Assembly: GCA_022844125.1 (NCBI GenBank)
Contig: JALHMI010000013.1
Span: 218,265 to 282,264 of the forward strand
Reading direction: 5' to 3'
Source of the DNA: Pirellulales bacterium
GTDB taxonomy: Bacteria; Planctomycetota; Planctomycetia; Pirellulales; PALSA-1355
Length of the DNA: 64,000 bases
A program made the position numbers and the translations under genes. Position 1 is the stretch's first letter. Each line of letters begins with the position of its first letter. Under the pieces are notes generated by a model. That model was not told the origin of the DNA. It did no database searches and saw only the letters and a program-made list of their open reading frames with translations. Positions 17,414 through 26,586 of the stretch are shown here, piece by piece.

Positions 17414-18736
17414 ATGCACGGTGTATCGGAAGCCGACTTCCTGCGTGGTATCTCGCCGTTTCTGGGCGGGTTCTATCTGTTCCTCGGCATGGTCAACGGC
17501 ATCTTTGCCTACCATCTGTGGCACAACCTGCACCGTACGCGCGACGCCATTATTTGGATTGTCGTATCCATGTTTCTGGTGGTCATCGCCGCAGCGGCCA
17601 TGGGGGGCAGTCCGCCGGGCCTGCCGCTGTCGCTCCGCAACTTTGCCAACTGGGCCACCGGGCCGGTCATTTACAGCGTAGGCACCACGGCGCTGCTGGT
17701 CGCGGCTTACCTGCTGCGCACCTGGCTCGTACGGCCGATGGTCGGCTGGTCGCTGCTGATGTTCTCGCTCGTGCTGCTTGGGTTTTCGATTGCCGAGCCG
17801 AACTTCGCGGCGATCGTTACCAAGCCGGACAACGTGCCGATCGTGGGCCTGGTGTTCCTGCTGGGTTTCTTTACCTGGATCGCAACCGCCAAGGCGGTCG
17901 AAAACGACCGCCGCGACGCGGAAGGCCTGCCACCGACCGAGAAGCTCGACGACGAGAAGGTCCTGGTCTGGCCGGATCTGGTCTATACCGAGCTGATCTG
18001 CATGATCGCCCTGACCGCGTTTCTCGTGGTCTGGGCCATCGCCCTGCAAGCTCCGCTGGAAGAACCCGCCTCGAGCGTGAAGACGCCGAACCCGTCGAAG
18101 GCTCCCTGGTACTTCCTCGGCCTGCAGGAAATGCTGGTCTACTACGACCCGTGGATGGCGGGCGTGGTGCTGCCGAGCCTGGTGCTCGTGGGCCTGGCCG
18201 CAATCCCGTACCTCGACTTCAACAAGAAGGGGAACGGCTACTACACAATCAACCAGCGCAAATTCGCTTACCTCGTGTTCCAGTTCGGATTCCTTGAACT
18301 GTGGATCACGCTGATCATTCTGGGCACGTTTTTCCGCGGTCCGAACTGGAACATCTTCGGCCCGTTCGAGTACTGGGATCCGCACAAGGTGCTCGCGCTC
18401 AATAACGTCGATCTGTCGCAGTACTTCTGGATCATGTTCATGGGGCAGTCGCTTCCCAAGGCGCCGCCCGATGCGACGCTTATCCAGCAACTCGGGACGA
18501 TCCTGCTGCGCGAATGGCTGGGGATCGTGCTGGTACTGGCCTACTTCATCGCGCTACCGCCATTGATGGCGACCACGATCTTCCGCGGGTTCTTCGCCAA
18601 GATGGGCTTCATCCGCTTCATGCTGATGGCGAACCTGCTGCTGTTCATGGCCTCGCTCCCGATCAAGATGGTGCTTCGCTGGACGGTGAACCTCAAGTAC
18701 ATCATCTCGATTCCCGAATTCTTCCTGAACTTCTAA
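17414..18736 (+). CDS. Expanded subunit IV / cytochrome b C-terminal membrane protein
   Basis: This 440-residue polytopic protein contains the subunit IV-like segment from about residue 186 (VWPDLVYTEL) to about 290, which completes the quinol-oxidising site with the preceding b6 protein. The Qo signature is KAPWYFLGLQEM, with APWY at 230-233 in place of PEWY, so the usual glutamate is absent. Subunit IV of b6f complexes has only about 160 residues. Here an N-terminal block of about 180 residues adds some five membrane helices, and a C-terminal block of about 140 residues adds more. The origin of these blocks is not recognised. It is followed after 43 nt by the octahaem cytochrome. Confidence 0.86.
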   Translation: MHGVSEADFLRGISPFLGGFYLFLGMVNGIFAYHLWHNLHRTRDAIIWIVVSMFLVVIAAAAMGGSPPGLPLSLRNFANWATGPVIYSVGTTALLVAAYLLRTWLVRPMVGWSLLMFSLVLLGFSIAEPNFAAIVTKPDNVPIVGLVFLLGFFTWIATAKAVENDRRDAEGLPPTEKLDDEKVLVWPDLVYTELICMIALTAFLVVWAIALQAPLEEPASSVKTPNPSKAPWYFLGLQEMLVYYDPWMAGVVLPSLVLVGLAAIPYLDFNKKGNGYYTINQRKFAYLVFQFGFLELWITLIILGTFFRGPNWNIFGPFEYWDPHKVLALNNVDLSQYFWIMFMGQSLPKAPPDATLIQQLGTILLREWLGIVLVLAYFIALPPLMATTIFRGFFAKMGFIRFMLMANLLLFMASLPIKMVLRWTVNLKYIISIPEFFLNF

Positions 18737-18779
18737 GCACATTGCTTTTGACGCGCACCCACAGCGCGAGATACCGACT

Positions 18780-21700
18780 ATGCCAGCTACCGAATCAACT
18801 TGGCGCAACCAGAAGCTGTTGCACATCGTCTTCGGCGTATCCGCCTTGGCGATGCTCGTCGGCACGATCTGGATGTTCGCCGCAGATCATCGCCGGGAGT
18901 GGAAGACCTACCAGGGTAAGTTTCGTTCGATCGAAGCCTGGTCGGCCCAAGCCCGCTTGAGCCAGTCCGAGACCGAGCAGTACGAGAAGGAAGTGGCCGA
19001 CGCGCATGATGCCCTGAAAAAGGCGCAGCAAGATGTGCCCGCGGCCGACCTGGTCATCGCGTTCAACGATCGCGTTCGCGCCGAAGCGGCGGAGAAGAAG
19101 GACGCACAACCGGCGGACGTCAAGCCGGTGGATGACGCGTACATCGCCCTCAAGGACGCTCAACCCGAGCAGCGGCCGGAGCTTCGCAAGGACTTCCGAG
19201 AGACGCTGCAGAAGTACATCGATGACGCCCGGTTCGTCGAGAACAATGCGACATCGGAGAAGAAGTTCATCTCGGCCGAGTTAGATGTAGCCCGCAGCGA
19301 GTACGAACTTGGCGTTGGCAACGCGTTGCCGCAAAGTCAGCTCGACACGATGCAGGCTCGCGTCACCGACTTGCGCGATCGGGTTGCCGCGGCGAACGAC
19401 AAAATGCAGGATGCCGCCGCGTACCGCAAAGATCTCGAGCAAATCCTCAACGGCATGTTTGCCGATGAAGCTGCCGCTCGCAAGCGTCTCGACGAACTGC
19501 AGACGCAACGCAAGCAGCTCGAGCTCGCCTTATATGAGCGCGAAAACAAGGTCATGAACGAAGTGATCGGCCTGCCGATTATCGACGCGTTTGCGCCGAA
19601 GAAGCTCGACCAGATCTGGCTTCCTAATCTGACGATCAACAACAACTTCCGCGACGTGCCGCGTTTCGATCGCTGCACGAACTGCCACCAGGGCATCGAC
19701 CGCACCGTTGCCGGTTCCGCGATTGAGCCGGCTTATCCCGCTGAAAAGGCACTGCAGGTCTCTCTGGAAACTCCGGCGGAGCGGCCCGAGGCTCTCGACC
19801 AGAAGCCCGCTGATGGTGAGGAGCTTGCCAAGTTTTATAGCGATCAACTTCACGCCATCTACGGTATCCGGCTGGCTCAACAAGGACTGATTGAAGAGAA
19901 CGAAGCCGTGATCAGCGTCGTGCGCCCCGAATCGCTCGCTGCAAAAGCGGGTCTGCAAGTCGGCGATACGATTCTGGAAGTCGGCGGCGGCAAACTTCGC
20001 GGCAAGAATGAAGCCTATAACTACCTGATCGAATCGGCCCAATGGGGTCAGCCGCTTGCGCTCCAGATCCGCCGAGGTCTGCCGCACCCGTTTGCCTCGC
20101 ACCCGCGCCTCGATCTGTTCGTCGGCTCGCTCAGCCCTCATACCATGGCCGGCGTAGGCTGCACGATCTGTCACGACGGGCAGGGGAGCGCAACCAGCTT
20201 CAAGTGGGCTTCACACTCGCCGAATGATCCGCTCGATGCGGAGCGCTGGAAGCAGGAGTACGGCTGGTTCGACAACCATCACTGGATCTTTCCGATGTAC
20301 CCCAAGCGGTTCTCGGAAAGCCTTTGTCTGAAGTGTCATCACGACGTCGTCGAGCTTCAGCCCAGCGCTCGGTTCCCCGAGCCGCCCGCGCCGAAGCTGG
20401 TGGCAGGCTTCAATCTGATTAAGGACGTCGGCTGCTTCGGCTGCCACGAAATCAACGGCTACGATGGCCCGAACCGCCGCATCGGACCCGATCTGCGTGC
20501 CGAGCCCAATTACTCTCCAGCCGCGCAAGGTCTCCTGGCCACCGGCGGCCTGAACGACCAGCAGCAGGAGTGGGCCAAGCAGGTGATTGCCGAGCCCGAT
20601 CAGGCCGCCCCGCGTCACTCGCTGATGCAGTCGCTCAACGACGCCGAAGAGCTGCCGGGCGATCCAATGGTGACCCGTCGACTCGTGAACGTGCTGGCCG
20701 ACGTCGAGACGCCCGGCAAGCTGCGGAAAGTGGGCCCCAGCCTGCGTCACGTTGCCAGCAAGCTCGACTTCGACTTTCTGTACTCGTGGATTCGCGAGCC
20801 GAAGGACTTCCGACCTTCGACCAAGATGCCTCAGTTCTTCGGTCTGTGGGACGCGCTCGATCCGCACAGTCTCGATATTTCCAAGAAGTTTGAGCCGGCT
20901 GAAATTCGCGGCATGACCGAGTTCCTGCTTTCGGGCAGCCAACCGTTCGAGTACATCGAGCCGGCCCAGGGAGCGGAAGCCGCCAGCGCCGAGCGCGGCA
21001 AGCTGGCCTTTGAAGTGCGCTGCCTGGCGTGCCACAAACAGGAGGCCTTTCCGCAAGCCGTGATGAATCAGGGCCCCGACCTTTCGCGGCTCGGTTCGAA
21101 GCTCGGCGCCGATCGCAATCCGAATGGGCCCAAGTGGCTCTACACCTGGCTGAAGAATCCCAGCGCGTATCATCCACGCACCTTAATGCCGAATACGATT
21201 CTCGATCCGGTAAAAGGCGTCGATGGCAAGACGACCGATCCGGCCGCGGATATCGCCGCCTTCCTGCTCGAAAGCAAAGGCTGGGAGCCCACCAACATTC
21301 CCGGCCGCGACCTGACGAAGGAAGAAGACGCCGCGCTCAACGAGCTCGCGCTTGAGCATTTGCAAAATACCTTCTCCAAGCGACAGGCCGACGAATTCCT
21401 CAAGACCGGTATTCCCGAACGGATGCGGGCCGATCTCAAGGGCGACGAGGTTGAACTGGTCGGCGACATGACGGTCGAAAAGAAGCTTCGCTATGTCGGC
21501 CGCCGCTCAATCAGCAAGTACGGCTGCTCCGGCTGCCACGACATTCCGAACTTCGAAGATGTGAAGCCGATCGGCACGGGTCTGGCCGACTGGGCGCGCA
21601 AGACGCCTGACAAGCTGGCGTTCGAGCAGATTGTCAAGTACATGGAAGAGGGACACGGCAAGCCGCACGCGCTCGAATACGCGGATAGCGACCCGCACGG

Positions 21701-23183
21701 AGTTGCCGCGACCGATGAGCGCATCGAAGAGGCCGAAACTCCGGGAGACGGCCATGGACACGGAATGGACTTCCTCAATTTGCCGCCGGAAATCGGCTAC
21801 TTCATGGAAAAGCTGTTTGCCCACCAGCGCGAAGGCTTTATCTGGCAGAAGCTTCGCGAGCCGCGCAGCTACGACTTCGAAAAAACCCAGAACAAGTCGT
21901 ACAACGAACGGCTGCGCATGCCGCTGTTCACTGTGCTCGATGACGCCCAGCGTGAGTCGGTGATCACCTTCGTGCTGGGTCTCGTCGCCGAGCCGCCGGC
22001 ATCGCAGTACATATTCAAAGGTGACGAACGCCGCCGCGCAATCATCGCCGGCAATGAAGTCATCGAGAAGTACAACTGCATGGGCTGCCACACGCTCGAG
22101 ATGGAGCAGTGGGATCTGGAATTCCCACCCGAGACATTCGGCGAATCGGCCGAGATGGTGGACTATGACTTCCTCAAGCCGCATTTCACACCGCAACAGA
22201 TCGAAGCGTCGACAAAGGTAAACGACCGCGGGATGCAAACGGCCAGCATCGTGGGGATGCCTGCCGTGAATCCCCAAGGCCAGTTGGTACGCATCGATGA
22301 AGACGGGGCTCCGATCGAGCCCGACGACACCGAGACGCCCGCCTCGTACGTATTCACGCCTTGGGAGAATGTGCTTCTGGGTGGCAACGTCTGGCAAGAG
22401 GGCCTCCAGAACGTGATCATCCCCGAATCGGCAATCAAGAAGCGGTATGAGCCGGTCGGCGGGTATCTCGCGCGGCTTGCGTATCCGACCGTCGTGGCGG
22501 AAGAACAGAAGATCAATCCAAACGCCAAGCCTGATGAAGCCTGGGGCTGGTTGCCGCCGCCGCTGAAGGGCGAGGGCCGTAAAGTACAGACCGAGTGGCT
22601 ACACAGCTTCCTGCTGGATCCGCACGAGATTCGGCCGGCGGCCGTACTGCGCATGCCGAAGTTCAACATGTCGAGCGATGAAGCCACGAAGCTCGTCAAC
22701 TATTTCGCAGCCGTGGATGGCGTCGACTATCCGTATGACTTCGATCCGCGCACGCGACAAGCTCATCTGGCTGCCGCCGAGTCGGAACATCCGCAGCGGA
22801 TGGCTGACGCGCTGAAAATCGTCACCGACAACAACTTCTGCATCAAGTGCCACTTGCTGGGCGACTTCGCGCCCACGGGCGCCAATTCGGCGAAGGCCCC
22901 GCAGCTCAGCGAAGTGAGCCGCCGTTTGCGGCCCGACTACGTGCTCGACTGGGTCGCCAATCCAAAGCGGATCTTGCCGTACACCGGTATGCCCGTGAAT
23001 ATTCCAGCAGACAAGCCGGTGAGCCAGGAGCTGTTCAAGGGAGACAGCCTGCAACAGCTTGAAGGAGTTGTTGATTTGCTGCTCAATTATGGCAAGTTCA
23101 CCGAAAGCCAACTTTCGATCAAACCGATGATCAAGTCTCCGCCCCCGGCGGAAACGCCGCAGCCACAAGACGCGGCCCAATAA
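18780..23183 (+). CDS. Giant octahaem cytochrome c with PDZ domain
   Basis: This 1467-residue protein probably takes the place of cytochrome c1/f in the bc complex. One N-terminal membrane helix (about 15-36) anchors it, and a charged coiled coil covers about 50-260. Eight CxxCH haem motifs start at C299, C461, C516, C552, C748, C916, C1100 and C1354. Between the first and second haem lies a PDZ-like domain (about 365-440) containing AKAGLQVGDTILEVGGG. Segments around the last haems carry the KMP-type Met sequences typical of cytochrome c folds (TGMPVNIP, TKMPQFF, LRMPLF). The gene is co-directional with the Rieske, b6 and subunit IV genes. Axial ligands and redox order cannot be read from sequence. 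Confidence 0.9.
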   Translation: MPATESTWRNQKLLHIVFGVSALAMLVGTIWMFAADHRREWKTYQGKFRSIEAWSAQARLSQSETEQYEKEVADAHDALKKAQQDVPAADLVIAFNDRVRAEAAEKKDAQPADVKPVDDAYIALKDAQPEQRPELRKDFRETLQKYIDDARFVENNATSEKKFISAELDVARSEYELGVGNALPQSQLDTMQARVTDLRDRVAAANDKMQDAAAYRKDLEQILNGMFADEAAARKRLDELQTQRKQLELALYERENKVMNEVIGLPIIDAFAPKKLDQIWLPNLTINNNFRDVPRFDRCTNCHQGIDRTVAGSAIEPAYPAEKALQVSLETPAERPEALDQKPADGEELAKFYSDQLHAIYGIRLAQQGLIEENEAVISVVRPESLAAKAGLQVGDTILEVGGGKLRGKNEAYNYLIESAQWGQPLALQIRRGLPHPFASHPRLDLFVGSLSPHTMAGVGCTICHDGQGSATSFKWASHSPNDPLDAERWKQEYGWFDNHHWIFPMYPKRFSESLCLKCHHDVVELQPSARFPEPPAPKLVAGFNLIKDVGCFGCHEINGYDGPNRRIGPDLRAEPNYSPAAQGLLATGGLNDQQQEWAKQVIAEPDQAAPRHSLMQSLNDAEELPGDPMVTRRLVNVLADVETPGKLRKVGPSLRHVASKLDFDFLYSWIREPKDFRPSTKMPQFFGLWDALDPHSLDISKKFEPAEIRGMTEFLLSGSQPFEYIEPAQGAEAASAERGKLAFEVRCLACHKQEAFPQAVMNQGPDLSRLGSKLGADRNPNGPKWLYTWLKNPSAYHPRTLMPNTILDPVKGVDGKTTDPAADIAAFLLESKGWEPTNIPGRDLTKEEDAALNELALEHLQNTFSKRQADEFLKTGIPERMRADLKGDEVELVGDMTVEKKLRYVGRRSISKYGCSGCHDIPNFEDVKPIGTGLADWARKTPDKLAFEQIVKYMEEGHGKPHALEYADSDPHGVAATDERIEEAETPGDGHGHGMDFLNLPPEIGYFMEKLFAHQREGFIWQKLREPRSYDFEKTQNKSYNERLRMPLFTVLDDAQRESVITFVLGLVAEPPASQYIFKGDERRRAIIAGNEVIEKYNCMGCHTLEMEQWDLEFPPETFGESAEMVDYDFLKPHFTPQQIEASTKVNDRGMQTASIVGMPAVNPQGQLVRIDEDGAPIEPDDTETPASYVFTPWENVLLGGNVWQEGLQNVIIPESAIKKRYEPVGGYLARLAYPTVVAEEQKINPNAKPDEAWGWLPPPLKGEGRKVQTEWLHSFLLDPHEIRPAAVLRMPKFNMSSDEATKLVNYFAAVDGVDYPYDFDPRTRQAHLAAAESEHPQRMADALKIVTDNNFCIKCHLLGDFAPTGANSAKAPQLSEVSRRLRPDYVLDWVANPKRILPYTGMPVNIPADKPVSQELFKGDSLQQLEGVVDLLLNYGKFTESQLSIKPMIKSPPPAETPQPQDAAQ

Positions 23184-23201
23184 CGAGAGAGGTCTCCAAC
23201 C

Positions 23202-24119
23202 ATGATTAAGACCACACGTTTCGTATTTGCTTCCCTGTTCATGGCCGCTGCGGCCGCGTTCACCGGCTGTGGCCAGGCCGCCTCGCCTCCGCCGGGCGCC
23301 CCTGACAAGGCCGAAGCTCCGCAAATCAACCAGGGCGAGGAAACCGCACCCGCCGCCGATCAATCCTCGGCCAGTGTGACGCAACCGGTCTTCGAGGTTC
23401 GCACCGCCGCTGCCGATGGCGATTGGGGCACCCTGAAGGGCCGCATCGTTTTCGACGGCAAGGCTCCGGCCCCGGCACCGGTCGACACCAGCAAAGATGC
23501 AGCGTGCAAAACTCCGCTCACCACCGAGAATTTGCTGGTCTCGCCGGACGGCGGCATTCAGAACGCAGTCATTATGCTGCGGACGAAGAATCCGAAGGTC
23601 CATCCCGACTACGAAAAGACGGCCAGTGATGAAGTCGTGCTTGATAACAAGAACTGCCGCTTCGAGCCCCACGTGCAGGTCGTCCGCTTGTCGCAGACGC
23701 TGATGCTGAAGAACTCGGACCCGACCGGTCATAACAGCAACATCACGCCGATTCTGGGCACTCCGATCAATCCGGTGCTTGCCGCCGGTGGCGAGCCCGT
23801 GCCGTACAAGTTTACGGCGGAAGAAGCCATTCCCGTGAAAGTTGGCTGCAACATCCATCCCTGGATGGGCGCTTACGTTGTGGCACGCAAGGATCCCTAC
23901 GCAGCCGTGACCGACAAAGACGGCAACTTTGTGATCGAAAACCTGCCCGCTGGCAAGGAACTCGAATTCCGCCTCTGGCAGGAAAATGCCGGCTACCTGA
24001 AGAACGCGGCGTTCAAGGGTGGCAAGGCCGATGCCCGTGGCACATTCAAGCTGAAGATCAAGCCGGGCGACAACAACCTGGGTGACATCAAGGTGCCCGC
24101 CTCGGTTTTCAAGAAGTAG
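23202..24119 (+). CDS. Cupredoxin-like lipoprotein, copy 1
   Basis: This 305-residue protein has a lipoprotein signal with lipobox FTGC (C23), so it should be membrane-anchored in the periplasm. The central domain has a set that could form a type 1 copper site: H177 in TGHN, C216, H219 and M222 in GCNIHPWMG. A carboxypeptidase-regulatory-like beta domain follows (TDKDGNFVIENLPAGKELEF). The C-x2-H-x2-M spacing is tighter than in classical plastocyanin, so copper binding is plausible but unproven. It lies 18 nt after the octahaem cytochrome, with GAGAGAGG as ribosome-binding site. The following gene is a tandem paralogue. Together they could shuttle electrons to the oxidase. Confidence 0.72.
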   Translation: MIKTTRFVFASLFMAAAAAFTGCGQAASPPPGAPDKAEAPQINQGEETAPAADQSSASVTQPVFEVRTAAADGDWGTLKGRIVFDGKAPAPAPVDTSKDAACKTPLTTENLLVSPDGGIQNAVIMLRTKNPKVHPDYEKTASDEVVLDNKNCRFEPHVQVVRLSQTLMLKNSDPTGHNSNITPILGTPINPVLAAGGEPVPYKFTAEEAIPVKVGCNIHPWMGAYVVARKDPYAAVTDKDGNFVIENLPAGKELEFRLWQENAGYLKNAAFKGGKADARGTFKLKIKPGDNNLGDIKVPASVFKK

Positions 24120-24190
24120 AGCAGAAGTGTACGACGTTCCACAACAAGGATACCGAGCGAAGCGCGGTTTCCTGCGGAGAGGGAAGTAAG

Positions 24191-25099
24191 ATGTCCAAGA
24201 GCAACTTGTGTGGATGCGTGGGAATCGTTGCCCTGCTCGCGCTTGCGAGCAGCGGTTGCGGCCGCAGTGTTTCGGCCAGCCCCCGTCCGCAGTCGGCGGT
24301 CGCGGCCGATATCCGCAAGAACCTGTTGAGCGGCGCCAGCACCGAGGGTGGCGAAGAAGCCGTCGCGGCAGCCGGCACCGGCTGGGGAACGCTCCGCGGC
24401 AAGTTCGTCTTTGCCGGCGATCCTCCCCAGCCCGGCGCGCTGGACGTCAATCGCGACACCGAGGTCTGCACCGCGGATGGCCCGCTCGTGGACAACTCCC
24501 TGCAAGTCGGTCCCGACAAGGGCCTGGCAAACGTCGTGGTCTATGCACGTGCCAAACGAGTGCATGAGTCGGCTGCCCCGTTGGAGAAGGAAAACGAGCT
24601 CGCGCCACTCGTGTTCGATCAGAAGCACTGCATGTTCCTCACGCACGTGATGGCCTGCCAGGTGAATCAGAAGATCGACGTCAAGAACAGCGATCCGGTC
24701 GGTCACAACACAAAGATCGATCCGCAGAAGGGTGTGCCGATCAACCCGATCCTGCCGGCGAATGCCGTGATTCCCTACACGCCGACGGCCGAGGAGGCGA
24801 TTCCGGCACCCGTCTCGTGCAGCATTCACCCCTGGATGCGGGCGTACCTCCTGCCGCGCAAGGACAAGTACTTTGCGGTCACGACCAGCGACGGCTCGTT
24901 CGAGATTCCCAACTTGCCGGCTGGCGAAGAAGTCGAGTTGCAAGTGTGGCACGAGCGAGGAGCCGGCGCCGGCGGCGCACTAGTCCTTCCGCGAAAGGAT
25001 CTGAAATGGTCGAACCGCGGACGATTCGTCGTGAAGCTTAACGACGGCGAGACCACCGACTTGGGCAATCTCGAAGTTCAACCCAGCGCGATCAATTAG
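24191..25099 (+). CDS. Cupredoxin-like lipoprotein, copy 2
   Basis: This 302-residue paralogue of the preceding gene has lipobox SSGC (C23) and the same architecture. The potential copper ligands are H172 in VGHN and C210, H213, M216 in SCSIHPWM. FDQKHCMFLTHV matches the corresponding CRFEPHV region of copy 1. The C-terminal regulatory-like beta domain repeats SDGSFEIPNLPAGEEVEL. Tandem duplication followed by divergence is evident. It is 71 nt downstream of copy 1 and 128 nt upstream of a dihaem cytochrome c lipoprotein, all on one strand. A role as alternative electron carrier or in copper delivery to the oxidase fits the neighbourhood but is inference. Confidence 0.72.
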   Translation: MSKSNLCGCVGIVALLALASSGCGRSVSASPRPQSAVAADIRKNLLSGASTEGGEEAVAAAGTGWGTLRGKFVFAGDPPQPGALDVNRDTEVCTADGPLVDNSLQVGPDKGLANVVVYARAKRVHESAAPLEKENELAPLVFDQKHCMFLTHVMACQVNQKIDVKNSDPVGHNTKIDPQKGVPINPILPANAVIPYTPTAEEAIPAPVSCSIHPWMRAYLLPRKDKYFAVTTSDGSFEIPNLPAGEEVELQVWHERGAGAGGALVLPRKDLKWSNRGRFVVKLNDGETTDLGNLEVQPSAIN

Positions 25100-25227
25100 C
25101 AGAACCGTGTCGGCGGCGTTCGCTCGTGATCGCTGCGAATGCCCTGAGCCGACGCGAGCCTTGAACCTGAAAAACAAAGAGAATCGTGCACAACTCCCAA
25201 CCGGTAATCGACTGCCGGACTAAAGAC

Positions 25228-26481
25228 ATGAATCGGACTCTTTTGAATTACTCGTGGTTCACCGGATGCGTGGCGCTGTTGTCGCTCTTGACCGGCTGTG
25301 GTCAGGGCTCGCCCCCGCAGTTTCGCCTGGACACGGTCGCGCTTGCCGAGAAGCAGATTCCGGCCGAACAGGTCCAGGACATTTCCAACATCCTGGAAGC
25401 CATGTTCGGCACTCCGGACGATCCGTTCGTGCTGCCGGAAACGGGACTCGATTTGAACCTGGTGAAGATGTCTGCTGGACCGGTCGCCAGCGATGAGTTC
25501 GGTCGCGAGACAGGACTCTATCGCCGGCATTGTGCCCACTGTCACGGCACCACGGGCGATGGAATGGGGCCCACCGCGATGCTGTTGAATCCCTATCCGC
25601 GTGATTACCGGCGCGGCATCTTCAAGTTCAAGAGCACCGAACGCGCGGCTAAGCCGACGACGCACGACCTGGACTATATCGTCCGCGAAGGCGTGCAGGG
25701 AACCGCGATGCCTGCATTTGGCTTGCTTCCCGAAGTGCAGATCAAGTCGCTTGTCGAATACGTGAAGTACCTCAGCATGCGAGGGCAGGTCGAGATTCGC
25801 CTTTCTGATGCGCTGCTCGACTTAAGCGAAGACGAAAAGTTACAGCCGACTCGGGAACTGTTGGTTGACGAGATTCTCACGCCGATCGCCGAGAGCTGGT
25901 CGGCCGCGGGCGACAGCATCATTCCGACCGACGGCGATAACGCCCGGCCCGAGATGGAGCTGGCGGCTTCGATCGCCAAGGGGCAAGAGCTGTTCTACAG
26001 CACCAAGGCCAACTGTGTGAAGTGTCACGGCTTCGGCGCCCTGGGTGACGGTCAAAGCACCGACTTCGACGACTGGAGCAAGGCCATCGATGAAGCGCAC
26101 AAGAGCTTGAATGGCGATATTGCCACGCTCGACGATCCAGGAGAGATGACCTCCGAAGAGAAAGCCGAGCTTGCGCAGCGCATCGCCCGATTGTCGCTCG
26201 CGCTTGATACCGATTCACTGCCACCGCGCACCGCCAAGCCGCGTAACCTGCGGCAAGGGATCTATCGTGGTGGCCGCGCTCCTTACGATCTGTATCGTCG
26301 GTTTTATGCCGGCATCAACGGCACGCCGATGCCGGGCGTCGGTCCGCCGTCGCCGGGCGCGCCGGGTACGCTCACCAACGACGAGATCTGGAATCTCGTG
26401 GATTACGTTCTATCGCTTCCGTACGATCCGATCAGCAGCCCCCCGCGCCAACAGCAGCATGTCAGCCGGGCCGCACTGTAA
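25228..26481 (+). CDS. Dihaem cytochrome c lipoprotein
   Basis: The ATG at 25228 gives 417 residues and places the lipobox LTGC (C24) at a normal distance; a GTG 42 nt upstream would lengthen the signal unnaturally. Two cytochrome c domains are seen. The first haem is bound by C102-A-H-C105-H106, the second by C263-V-K-C266-H267. KGQELFYSTKANC, and AMPAFGLLP and TPMPGVG further on, are typical cytochrome c segments that supply Met ligands. The protein should face the periplasm and could deliver electrons from the bc complex to subunit II, which in this cluster lacks a fused cytochrome c domain. The oxidase subunit II gene follows after 105 nt. Confidence 0.88.
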   Translation: MNRTLLNYSWFTGCVALLSLLTGCGQGSPPQFRLDTVALAEKQIPAEQVQDISNILEAMFGTPDDPFVLPETGLDLNLVKMSAGPVASDEFGRETGLYRRHCAHCHGTTGDGMGPTAMLLNPYPRDYRRGIFKFKSTERAAKPTTHDLDYIVREGVQGTAMPAFGLLPEVQIKSLVEYVKYLSMRGQVEIRLSDALLDLSEDEKLQPTRELLVDEILTPIAESWSAAGDSIIPTDGDNARPEMELAASIAKGQELFYSTKANCVKCHGFGALGDGQSTDFDDWSKAIDEAHKSLNGDIATLDDPGEMTSEEKAELAQRIARLSLALDTDSLPPRTAKPRNLRQGIYRGGRAPYDLYRRFYAGINGTPMPGVGPPSPGAPGTLTNDEIWNLVDYVLSLPYDPISSPPRQQQHVSRAAL

Positions 26482-26586
26482 GCGCGACCGTTCGGGTGTT
26501 TAACGTCAGAAAAACATTTACGCCGGCCGATCGTGCAACAGTCGCACGCGTCACCGGCCAAAGCCGTCAGGCTGGAGAACTGAGCC

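Noticed and set aside
22599..23858. 419-residue minus-strand frame across the octahaem cytochrome end and the cupredoxin gene
   Set aside because: It crosses the boundary of two real genes and shows only shadow-type composition.
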